DNA from: a virus
DNA: 22,258 nucleotides
Virus record (IMG/VR): IMGVR_UViG_3300024262_000276
Location: 1-22,258 of that record
Reading direction: 5' to 3' (one strand)
Shown: positions 15,545 to 22,258 of the stretch, piece after piece
Numbering within the stretch: the first letter of the stretch is position 1
Layout of the letters: each line of letters starts with the position of its first letter
Notes under the pieces: generated by a model
Seen by the model: the letters and a program-made list of their open reading frames with translations, nothing else
Databases searched by the model: none
Told to the model about the DNA's origin: nothing
Translations under genes and position numbers: made by a program

Positions 15545-16945
15545 TCAGAAGGTCGGCGCAGTGAGGCCGGTGATTTCCGCCACCGACTTCGGGAACCGCT
15601 CTGCTGAGAAGGCAAGGTAAGAATAGACCTGCAACAGAACGGTGAGGTTCTCGGCGCGAGTCTCTTGCAGGACGCGGGTACGGATACCCGACTCCCACAG
15701 AACCACGTCGGACGCGCGCATCACATAGATCGCGTCCTCGTTGGTACCCGTTCCGAGGGTGGTGGCGATGTTCGGATCGGTCACCACCGGGAGGCCGTGC
15801 ATCTGGCCCACGACCTGCTGCGACTCCACCGCCGAGAGCAGACCTGCCAGGTTCTGCCCGTTGTTGGCGGCAGGCAGGAACAGCGGACGCTCGGTGGTGT
15901 CCAGCAGCGACAGGAACCAACCCCACCTTCTCGGGTGCATCACGATCACGTTCGGGGACATGAACCGCTGGCTGTGAATCCGCTGGATCGCATCCGCGAT
16001 AGCCGCGTACACGCCCTGGATGGTCACCGCGCTGGCAGCCACCGAGATGATGCCGGGAGTGGCAGAGACACCCTTGACCTGGCCGTTCAGCCCGGTGCCG
16101 TTCAGCACCTGGAGGTCGGTCTTGGTGGCGTGATCCGCAACCAGATCGCGGAACACAACCTCATCGAACGCGATGGGCGACTGGTCGATCAACTGCAAGG
16201 CGAGACCCTGCTGACCGGCGATGGTGCGAACCGGTGCGTTGATGAAGCCGTCCGTCAGGTCGGTTTCCTGAACCTTGCTGTTGTCCGTCACCTGGACGGC
16301 AGTGGCGGTTCCGGTCAGCACCTTCGGGATGTTGATGCTGTCGGTGCCACCGGGCAGCGGCTGGTTCTGGACGAGGTTGGCGAACGCACGACCGGGACGG
16401 GCCAGTTCGATGTACTGATCCATGAGCCACGCAGGCGGGATAGCGTAGCCGCCGGTACCGTCCGTGCGATCCAGGTCGCGGAACTCCGCGTACTCGGGCT
16501 GGGTTGCCACGTCCTGTGCGTGCCGCATCAGGCGTTCGCGGCAGCCTCCGTCGTGATCCATGTTCAGGTTCATTTTCACGATGTCCTGAAGGTACGAACG
16601 CTTGTTGCCTTTGAGGTAGGTGGCCTGCTCCCGCACAGAGACGATGCTGGACTGGGCCTGCCGGATGGCAGCGAGGTTCTTGTCGATCTTCCCGCCACGT
16701 TCGATTTCGGCGGTCAGTTCGGTGATCCGCTCGTCCAGGCCGTCGATTTCGGCACCCAGGACGCGCATCTCGTCGGTGTACTTGCGGAACTCGGCGTCCT
16801 CTTTGTCGTTCAGCTTGGAACGCTTCTGCTCCTCGGCCAGCCGCAGGACGGCCTCCGCGCGAGTCTTGCAGGCGTTACGTTCCTCGACAGCTTCGCTGCG
16901 CCGCTTGATGAGCCGGTTGAGAAATTCTTCCATGTCGTTAGCCAT
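15545..16945 (-). CDS. Major capsid protein, HK97 fold with N-terminal delta domain
   Basis: This 466-residue protein is the HK97-type capsid subunit. Residues 1 to about 95 are charged, coiled-coil-like (FLNRLIKRRSEAVEERNA, ERITELTAEIERGG), the scaffold-like delta domain normally cut off by the prohead protease. A basic linker follows. From DGTGGYAIPPAWL (162-174) the typical capsid core begins, with later IPKVLTGTATAVQV, AIADAIQRIHSQRFMSPNVI, MHPRRWGWFL and a GLPVVTDPNI segment. No separate scaffold gene is present, consistent with the delta domain doing that job. The ribosome site before ATG 16945 (AGAAAGAA) is weak for such an abundant protein. The cleavage site cannot be placed by eye. 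Confidence 0.95.
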   Translation of the reverse strand: MANDMEEFLNRLIKRRSEAVEERNACKTRAEAVLRLAEEQKRSKLNDKEDAEFRKYTDEMRVLGAEIDGLDERITELTAEIERGGKIDKNLAAIRQAQSSIVSVREQATYLKGNKRSYLQDIVKMNLNMDHDGGCRERLMRHAQDVATQPEYAEFRDLDRTDGTGGYAIPPAWLMDQYIELARPGRAFANLVQNQPLPGGTDSINIPKVLTGTATAVQVTDNSKVQETDLTDGFINAPVRTIAGQQGLALQLIDQSPIAFDEVVFRDLVADHATKTDLQVLNGTGLNGQVKGVSATPGIISVAASAVTIQGVYAAIADAIQRIHSQRFMSPNVIVMHPRRWGWFLSLLDTTERPLFLPAANNGQNLAGLLSAVESQQVVGQMHGLPVVTDPNIATTLGTGTNEDAIYVMRASDVVLWESGIRTRVLQETRAENLTVLLQVYSYLAFSAERFPKSVAEITGLTAPTF

Positions 16946-17073
16946 GAGATTTCTTTCTGTGAACCCGTATAGGCACGGGTGGGATTACGGTTTACGCGCT
17001 ACCCGTGCCGGGTCAACGACTCAGAGGCGTGCCGCCACTGTGAGTCACATGGTTCTCGCCGGTCAAGGCAAAG
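16946..17073 (-). promoter_or_regulatory. Capsid gene leader with inverted repeat and weak promoter-like boxes
   Basis: This 128-bp gap is the largest between head genes. It holds a perfect 9-bp inverted repeat (GGCACGGGT at 16972-16980 and its complement at 17001-17009) with a 20-base loop. On the minus strand TTGACC (17016-17011) and TAAACC (16994-16989) are 16 nt apart, a weak sigma-70-like arrangement that falls partly within the repeat. A separate capsid promoter or a stabilising mRNA leader are both possible. There is no U-tract, so a terminator is unlikely. Confidence 0.4.
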
Positions 17074-18195
17074 TCAAGAACCGAACAGGGCGCGTGCCTT
17101 GTCGAGGTCCATGCGGTCGTCACCGTCACGCAGCAAGCGACGGGCATCCGCAATGTCGATACCGGCGCGCGGAGGGTTCAAGTTCTCAAGGGTGCGCTGC
17201 CGCTTGGCGGCTTCGTCCTCGTCCTCGTCGTCCTCGTCGGGGTCCTCGGGGTCAGGCTCGGTGTCGTCGTCGGCGCGATCTTCCTCAGACTTGGGCTTGT
17301 CCTCGTCGTCGCCTTCTTCATCGTCAGGCGGGAACGGGTTGGCACCCTTTTCTTCCTCGTCCTCGTCCTTGCCGGGAGTTTTATCCGCTGCATCCATGGC
17401 ACGGCTTTGGTCACCCATGCCCGGTACTGTAACCCCAGCACTTGGCGAAACCCTGCGTGCGCCCCGCGTGGCGGAAGCTTTTCCTACGGGTACGGCAATC
17501 TCACGGCCATCGGCAGAACGCACCAACAGATACTCCCCGTCTATCTCCAAGGCCACCTTGCCCGTGATTTCCGCCAAGTGATCCATAGCCCTGCGGATCA
17601 CACCCTCGTCCAGTTTCCGCAGTTCAGCCAACTGATCGTTGCTCAACTGCGCGATCATGCCAACGGCATCACCGACCTGCACCGACGTGGTGGGATTCAT
17701 GCCGTAGTTCACCACGCTCACATCGCCCTTGTGCAGGCTGACCTCGGTGATGAGGCGATGGCTGTAGTCCCTGTTCCACTTCTGGTTCTTCACGCGAAAC
17801 CCGAACGACATTTCATTTACGTCCCCGCGCCGCATCTTGGGCACCAGGCTTTTTACGTCACTGTCCTCGGGGTTCAGGCTTGCGCGAACGCGCAGACCGC
17901 CATCGTCGGCAGACAGCTTCAAAGTCCCACTGGTGGTACGGGCCAGCGGCAGACCTTCATGGTTGATGAGCAACTGAACATCGGGGCGTGTTTTCAGCGT
18001 GGTGTCGAACGCGCGGCGGTCCAACTGCTCCACCCAGCCGCCGTTTTCAGTTCCGCCGTAGCAGTCGTATTCCTCGTACGTGCTGGCATACCCCTCCAAC
18101 ACAATCTCGTCACTGCCATCCCGCACCCCCAGTGGCGCAGCAAGGGCACGCCGCTCGGGAACGTCGAGGATTCGCACCCGGTTCTGCTTGTTCAT
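17074..18195 (-). CDS. Prohead maturation protease, HK97 family, acidic C-terminal tail
   Basis: This 373-residue protein is a serine protease of the HK97 gp4 (S78) family, which cuts the capsid delta domain. The catalytic His lies in LLINHEGLPLART (about 79) and the Ser in EMSFGFRV (about 130). LHKGDVSVVNYGMNP follows in the usual beta region. After the protease core, residues about 275-332 are almost all Asp and Glu, then a conserved-looking end (DARRLLRDGDDRMDLDKARALFG). Two ATGs occur at 18198 and 18195. The second is better spaced from AGGAGG. The start lies just after the portal stop. The acidic extension is longer than in simple family members and may aid scaffolding or capsid binding. 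Confidence 0.92.
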   Translation of the reverse strand: MNKQNRVRILDVPERRALAAPLGVRDGSDEIVLEGYASTYEEYDCYGGTENGGWVEQLDRRAFDTTLKTRPDVQLLINHEGLPLARTTSGTLKLSADDGGLRVRASLNPEDSDVKSLVPKMRRGDVNEMSFGFRVKNQKWNRDYSHRLITEVSLHKGDVSVVNYGMNPTTSVQVGDAVGMIAQLSNDQLAELRKLDEGVIRRAMDHLAEITGKVALEIDGEYLLVRSADGREIAVPVGKASATRGARRVSPSAGVTVPGMGDQSRAMDAADKTPGKDEDEEEKGANPFPPDDEEGDDEDKPKSEEDRADDDTEPDPEDPDEDDEDEDEAAKRQRTLENLNPPRAGIDIADARRLLRDGDDRMDLDKARALFGS

Positions 18196-18203
18196 CATTC
18201 CTC

Positions 18204-19475
18204 CTACTGGTTCGCCGCTAGGCGAATCGGCGGCTCCTGGTCGGACTCCGGTTCACTGGGTTCCACTTCCGGTGCTGGCGGCTCAGGCTGCTCCGTAGGG
18301 TCATACCCCAGCGGCGCGTAGTTCATGGGCTGCAAGTACACATCGCCCTCGGGTCCGATGGCCTCCATTTCCTCATGGAGCCGAATCTCGTTTACGCTCA
18401 TCCAGCCCGTCTCACGCGCCACCCGATACGCGTCATACCGCGCTTTCAGGTCGCCACGCAGCAGTGCGCTGGTATCGAACCGCACGAACTGGCCGCGCGG
18501 CAGCAGTTGACCCATCGCGTTCTCCACACACGACAGCCACGGACGCAGCGTGTAGATGGCGAAGCCAATGGACTGCTGCTCAATGCCAGTCCCCCAGCTA
18601 GTGGACTTTTCTGTGTCGCCAATCATGTGCGGCGGTATGCCGTACATCATGGCAATCTCGCCCTTCTGATAACGACGCGTCTCAAGGAACTGGGATTCCT
18701 CTGGCGAGATACTGATGGGTCGCCACTTGAACCCACCCGACAACACGGCAGGACGGCGGCGACCACCGTGACTGGAAATCCAGTTCTGCTGCTGCTGGCG
18801 GATCGCCGCATCGTCCAACTGCTGATCCGTCTCCAACACACTGCTGGGCTGCGCGCTGTCACGGAAGTAGCGGTACCCGTAGTTCTCCGCTTCCAGGCCC
18901 ATGCCGATGGCGACGGCAGCCTGCCGGATTGGGGACATACCCATCGGCTCCCCAGGCATGACGAACCGGCGGATATGCACAATGTCCTGGCTGGGAACCT
19001 CAACACCACGCACCCGGTACAGCGGGTCCGTCCAATCCACGTCCCCCGCGCGGCGTTCCACATACACGTCGTCAGGACTCAGCGGCATCAAAGCAGTGGG
19101 CCGGAACGCCTTATCGCGCTGAACAACGAGGTGGTAGCTGTTCCCACGGCTCGCCAAACTGGCCACCGTCATCCACTTCCACTCAAACTCATCCAAGGCA
19201 GGCCACGGATTGCTGAGAACAGGCGGCAGCGGGTCCACCACATTGGGAACGCCGTCCGAGTCCTGCCGGTAGCACTTCCACGGCAGGCTGGCGATGGTAT
19301 CGGCCAGCAGCCGCACACATGCGAACACCGTCAACGACTGCATGGCCTTCTGCGAACCAACCGGCGCGTACGCATCCTCCATGCCGGGAGGCGGGACGAA
19401 GCTGCTGTTCACGTCGAGGTAGCGGCGTTCAGCAACCCCCTGAGAACGTGACACCAGACGTGCAAGGATGCTCAT
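18204..19475 (-). CDS. Portal protein, HK97 family
   Basis: This 423-residue protein matches HK97-type portals in length and pattern. It has FACVRLLADTIASLPW near the N-terminus, a central SRGNSYHLVVQRD, then MPLSPDDVYVERR, IVHIRRFVMPGEPMGMSPI, GGFKWRPISISPEESQFLE and MYGIPPHMIGD, the motif shared by most HK97 portals. The C-terminus is a Pro/Glu-rich, probably flexible tail. It forms the dodecameric ring through which the terminase drives DNA and to which the adaptor binds. ATG 19475 overlaps the stop of the membrane protein gene by 4 nt (ATGA). Confidence 0.95.
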   Translation of the reverse strand: MSILARLVSRSQGVAERRYLDVNSSFVPPPGMEDAYAPVGSQKAMQSLTVFACVRLLADTIASLPWKCYRQDSDGVPNVVDPLPPVLSNPWPALDEFEWKWMTVASLASRGNSYHLVVQRDKAFRPTALMPLSPDDVYVERRAGDVDWTDPLYRVRGVEVPSQDIVHIRRFVMPGEPMGMSPIRQAAVAIGMGLEAENYGYRYFRDSAQPSSVLETDQQLDDAAIRQQQQNWISSHGGRRRPAVLSGGFKWRPISISPEESQFLETRRYQKGEIAMMYGIPPHMIGDTEKSTSWGTGIEQQSIGFAIYTLRPWLSCVENAMGQLLPRGQFVRFDTSALLRGDLKARYDAYRVARETGWMSVNEIRLHEEMEAIGPEGDVYLQPMNYAPLGYDPTEQPEPPAPEVEPSEPESDQEPPIRLAANQ

Positions 19476-19738
19476 TCAGCCTTCCCGTCCCACGTCGCGC
19501 TGTTCGCCACACCTAACAGTATGAGACAAAGACCCAATCCAATAAGACCACACCACGGCGCAATCAGCCATAATCCGGCAGAAAAGCTGGCAATCCCCGC
19601 CAATTCCAGCGAAGTGCTGGCTAATTCCCGCCTATTCCTGGGCGGCTTCTTCACCTTCGCGGGGGGATTTGGCGTCTCTTTCGCCGGTTGGTACAGGGTT
19701 CCACCACCACCAAACTCTTTCACTTTTTTGTCTCCCAT
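19472..19738 (-). CDS. Small two-helix membrane protein
   Basis: This 88-residue protein has a basic, Pro-rich N-terminal half (AKETPNPPAKVKKPPRNRRE) and a hydrophobic C-terminal half (about residues 43-80) that holds one or two membrane helices with a short turn at APWCG. The ATG at 19738 has a good site (AGGAGGAG, 8 nt spacing). It starts 19 nt inside the terminase large subunit gene in another frame and overlaps the portal start by 4 nt. The frame stays open further upstream but without a better start. A membrane role for a gene between terminase and portal is unexplained. I recognise no family. Confidence 0.7.
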   Translation of the reverse strand: MGDKKVKEFGGGGTLYQPAKETPNPPAKVKKPPRNRRELASTSLELAGIASFSAGLWLIAPWCGLIGLGLCLILLGVANSATWDGKAE

Positions 19739-21294
19739 GTACGCAACTCCTCCTCGTCGGGCCACTGGTGGACTTGGGGTACGACAACCTTCGGCGGGTT
19801 CTGCAACAGGTAGACGGCCCCAGCGGCAGCCACCAGCGGTGCCGCATCCACAGGGCTGTTACGGCGGTCGAACACGAACGCATCCCCATTCGTCCGACCC
19901 ACCGTGGACGCAGCGGCGCGATCCAGCACCAGCGCAGGCCGGTGCATCGCCTCATGTTGGACGATCAGGTCATAGAACTGGCCGCTCATGCTCTGCATCT
20001 CCAAACCCTGAGCAACCTGGACTACCGGCGCGCCCGTGGCCTCCAACTCCGCACACAACACACTTGCCGGTGCACCAGCCTTCTGTATTCCAACTGCCAC
20101 AAACTTGTCCTTGCGTTCCGCCAGCCACGGTGCCAGCCAGTCCGTCCCACGTGAAGCGGCCACGACCTCAAAGTGAATCCTCCCATCTGCGCGCTTCGCA
20201 GCCACGGCGACATAAGCGCGAGTCCTGTCGTAATTTACGTCCACGAACGCATACACCGGGGCATCCGGCGCGCGGCGGCTATCGGGGTCCAGCGTCATCT
20301 CCCAATGCTCGGCAGGGATGATCCCCGGCTCCAAGCTGTCCACCCACATGCACAGGTTCTCCGTTTGGAACCCGGCCATGTTCCGGTACTCCATCGCCTC
20401 CAAGAAGCCGCGCAGGTCGTCAATGGTGAAGTCATTCAGCAGGCCCATGCTGGGGTTCGCCATGTACCAGTAGCTCTCATCGCGCGGGTCCACGTCCGGT
20501 GGGACGCTCCACTCGTAGTACCCGGTGCGCGTTTTCTCCGTCTCCTTGGTCAGGATGCGGCGGGTACAACTGTCCTTCAGCGACCGCAAGACCTCGCTGC
20601 GCTGGTCACCCGCATTACTGGCACACACAACCTGTGCATAAGGCCGAGCCGTCGTAGTGGGAACAATGGCGTTCCACGCGTCCCAGGTGGTGTGTTCACG
20701 AAGCTCGTCCAGTTCCGCCAAGTCCACCGACAGGCTTCGGGCACCCTTGCGGGACGCGGTAGCAGCACGCCAATACCGGCGGTTCGTCAGGATCAGACGG
20801 TGCTGGCCGTTCGTCTCCCGGTGATTCACCAACTCCTTCCGCAGCAGCGGGTTATCCCGAACCTCATCCACAACCTCGCGCAGCAAGCCCTCCGAATAGC
20901 TCAAGTTCTGCGCCGCGATCAACGCCAGACGCGCAGCAGGGCAAGTAGGGCTAGACCTGCCGAACTTGTCCAAGAACAGCCGCCAGATACCTAGACCGCG
21001 TAACCATTGTGACTTTCCGTTCTGCCTGGCCACCATGACCACGATGATCTGGAACCGGAACCCCGTACCGTCCGCACCCTTCTCAAGAGCGTGGATATAC
21101 GCCCACTTCTGCCACGGCAACAAGTCCCACTTGCAGATGTTCTCCAAGAAGTCGATGCAGTCATAACCCCATGACCACTCCGGTAACAGTTCTCCGGTGG
21201 GGCCGCAATGCTCAGGAAGCGGCGGCGTGAACACCCGAGGCCGTGTCGAACCAATGGTCTGTAATTGCTCGGTGGGTAACTCCAAGGCGGTCAT
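19720..21294 (-). CDS. terL: Terminase large subunit
   Basis: This 524-residue protein is the DNA packaging motor. The ATPase has a Walker A-like VARQNGKS (88-95) and a Walker B ending LAELDE, with D196 and E197, followed by LREHTTWDAWNAIVP as in actinophage terminases. The C-terminal nuclease domain shows an acidic residue in FVDVNYDRT (about 352) and another in SPVDAAPLV (about 483), consistent with an RNase H-like fold. ATG 21294 lies 9 nt after the small subunit stop, with AGGCGGGG upstream. It uses ATP to pump DNA through the portal and cuts the genome ends. The 3' end overlaps the membrane protein gene. Confidence 0.96.
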   Translation of the reverse strand: MTALELPTEQLQTIGSTRPRVFTPPLPEHCGPTGELLPEWSWGYDCIDFLENICKWDLLPWQKWAYIHALEKGADGTGFRFQIIVVMVARQNGKSQWLRGLGIWRLFLDKFGRSSPTCPAARLALIAAQNLSYSEGLLREVVDEVRDNPLLRKELVNHRETNGQHRLILTNRRYWRAATASRKGARSLSVDLAELDELREHTTWDAWNAIVPTTTARPYAQVVCASNAGDQRSEVLRSLKDSCTRRILTKETEKTRTGYYEWSVPPDVDPRDESYWYMANPSMGLLNDFTIDDLRGFLEAMEYRNMAGFQTENLCMWVDSLEPGIIPAEHWEMTLDPDSRRAPDAPVYAFVDVNYDRTRAYVAVAAKRADGRIHFEVVAASRGTDWLAPWLAERKDKFVAVGIQKAGAPASVLCAELEATGAPVVQVAQGLEMQSMSGQFYDLIVQHEAMHRPALVLDRAAASTVGRTNGDAFVFDRRNSPVDAAPLVAAAGAVYLLQNPPKVVVPQVHQWPDEEELRTWETKK

Positions 21295-21303
21295 CGTCCC
21301 CGC

Positions 21304-21798
21304 CTAACCCGAAGCGGGAGGCCGGTGCCGCCTACGGTATTCGGCCAACTCATCACCCTCTGGTTCCTCAAAATCCGCATCAGACATAGGCGCGGCCCCC
21401 GTCACCTTGCCTTCTTCCTCCAAGTCGTACAGGCGGCTCATCTGCTCCAACAACCGGCGACTCGCCTCCACCGCCTTCAAGTCACCCTGCATGGCCTGGG
21501 GCCACGTCGCCTTCATCAACGCCTCCATGCGCTCCACATAGATGGCGAACGCCTTGTCCTGTAGCAGCGCGTGACGCTGCGCCGTCTCGGCCAACGCCTT
21601 GTTCACAATGGCGTGGACCCGCGCATACGTCAGGTTGATGTGGCTATGACGGCCAATATCCGCATACGACCAGCCGCTCAGGAACATCTGCATGATGAGC
21701 GCATCCCGCTTGGAACGCTGCTCCGTGGTCAGGTACTTCCTCGCCTTATCGGGGTCTTTGGGCTTGCTACCCGGCGATGCTTTCCGTGCCCGTGTCAT
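21304..21798 (-). CDS. terS: Terminase small subunit
   Basis: This 164-residue protein precedes the large subunit. It has a basic N-terminus, a helix-turn-helix at about 43-65 (WSYADIGRHSHINLTYARVH), long helices (AFAIYVERMEALMKA, AVEASRRLLEQMSRLYDLEEE) for oligomer formation, and an acidic end. Small subunits recognise the packaging site and bring the DNA to the large subunit. ATG 21798 lacks a clear ribosome site. Confidence comes from position, the HTH and the helical oligomer pattern. Confidence 0.87.
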   Translation of the reverse strand: MTRARKASPGSKPKDPDKARKYLTTEQRSKRDALIMQMFLSGWSYADIGRHSHINLTYARVHAIVNKALAETAQRHALLQDKAFAIYVERMEALMKATWPQAMQGDLKAVEASRRLLEQMSRLYDLEEEGKVTGAAPMSDADFEEPEGDELAEYRRRHRPPASG

Positions 21799-21829
21799 TG
21801 GCTCATTGTTGCGCGTTCACGCACGGCTG

Positions 21830-21991
21830 TCAGCAGCCGCGCCGCTCCAACCGACCCAAGGCGTGCTTCACACCACTCGGGGACATCTCCACACGCCGCG
21901 CAATTCTGGTCAACGTGTACCCCTTCCTGCGGAGACGCAGTATTTCCTCATCCCGCGCTTCCCTACCCATTTTTCTCTCAACCAAGGCCAT
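21830..21991 (-). CDS. Small helix-turn-helix protein upstream of terminase
   Basis: The 53-residue product is a bare helix-turn-helix: ARDEEILRLRRKGYTLTRIA followed by RRVEMSPSGVKHALGRLERR, resembling sigma-like or recombinase-like HTH modules. It may bind DNA in the packaging region or regulate the late genes. ATG 21991 is chosen because AGAAGGG lies 7 nt upstream. Longer starts at ATG 22072 (80 residues, without a ribosome site) or GTG 22153 are possible. The added part in the 22072 version has a CGDPC motif and looks partly coding. It is not a known family to me. Confidence 0.6.
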   Translation of the reverse strand: MALVERKMGREARDEEILRLRRKGYTLTRIARRVEMSPSGVKHALGRLERRGC

Positions 21992-22258
21992 CTGTCGTCC
22001 CTTCTCCCGCAGTTTCCCCAGGTCGCATGGGTCACCACACTGTAAACCATCCCCACGCCAAAGCAGTCTCATCAAGAGGGTCTGGTGGGTCCACCGCATT
22101 ACGGGCTGTTTGCTAGACACCACGCCGCCATGACCACCGACATACCCCCCCACCAGGGGTTTTTCTCCAAAATTACGAGGCTAGACAACCCAGTGCCGGG
22201 GAGGGGGAGAGTTAGCTGGGCCGTTCTCCAGGGACTTGCCGGGGGGGTAAAGAACCAT
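21992..22258. other. Gene-poor terminase leader, possible cohesive-end region
   Basis: This 267-base stretch has no convincing gene beyond a possible longer start for the HTH protein. It contains direct repeats GCTAGACA (22112-22119 and 22180-22187) and TTCTCCA (22163-22169 and 22224-22230), and a C-rich run. Near the right edge CCGGGGGGGTAA (22239-22250) resembles the GG...GGTAA type of actinophage cohesive-end core. This fits the place of a packaging site just upstream of the small terminase subunit, but it is only pattern likeness. No strong promoter was seen. Confidence 0.35.

Noticed and set aside
15665-16972. 435-codon plus-strand open frame opposite the capsid gene
   Set aside because: It is antisense to a clear capsid gene. 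Long antisense frames are expected in G+C-rich coding DNA, and its His/Arg/Val-rich product resembles no family.
17407-19451. Plus-strand open frames opposite the portal and protease genes
   Set aside because: Both real genes have clear family motifs on the minus strand. The opposite frames are low-complexity His/Arg-rich shadows.
22144-22164. Plus-strand hairpin ACCCC...GGGGT followed by a T run
   Set aside because: The stem is only 5 bp, drawn from a C run, and no plus-strand gene in the window leads into it.

Overview
This window is the structural half of a tailed, siphovirus-type phage or prophage genome. Nearly every base codes on the minus strand, so the genes read from right to left. 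The DNA is visibly G+C-rich, GTG starts are common, and the gene order is the usual one for phages of Actinomycetota such as Mycobacterium, Gordonia or Rhodococcus: terminase, HK97-type head, connectors, tail tube, frameshifted tail chaperones, tape measure, minor tail proteins. The ReqiPepy6 Gp37-like minor tail protein points the same way. The host assignment is an inference. No integrase, repressor or lysis gene is in the window, so the lifestyle cannot be decided.

In transcription order (right to left): about 22258-21992 is a gene-poor leader with short repeats and a possible cohesive-end core. Next are a small helix-turn-helix protein (21991-21830), the terminase small subunit (21798-21304), the terminase large subunit (21294-19720) and a small two-helix membrane protein that overlaps the terminase by 19 nt. 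These are followed by the portal (19475-18204) and an HK97-type prohead protease with a very acidic tail (18195-17074). A 128-bp gap with an inverted repeat precedes the major capsid gene (16945-15545), which ends at a strong intrinsic terminator.

A protein with two SAP-like motifs (15430-14768) opens the connector block: head-tail adaptor, head closure protein, neck protein and tail terminator. The tail tube protein follows, then the G and G-T tail assembly chaperones (a -1 frameshift at GGGGGAA), then a 1337-residue tape measure protein that carries a zinc-peptidase-like cassette. Downstream are a distal-tail-like protein, a Gp37-like protein, an intruding HNH homing endonuclease, a small hypothetical protein, a collagen-like minor tail protein, and a large repetitive tail protein that runs off the left edge.

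The genes work as one virion-building programme. The terminase packages DNA through the portal into a protease-matured HK97 shell. The connectors close the head and join the tail tube, whose length is set by the tape measure with help from the G/GT chaperones. The minor tail proteins form the tip and fibres. Many genes overlap by 1-4 nt, which suggests translational coupling. I did not find a wholly new system. The least ordinary items are the peptidase-like cassette in the tape measure, the double-SAP protein in the head block, the acidic protease tail, the repetitive fibre, and the overlapping membrane protein.
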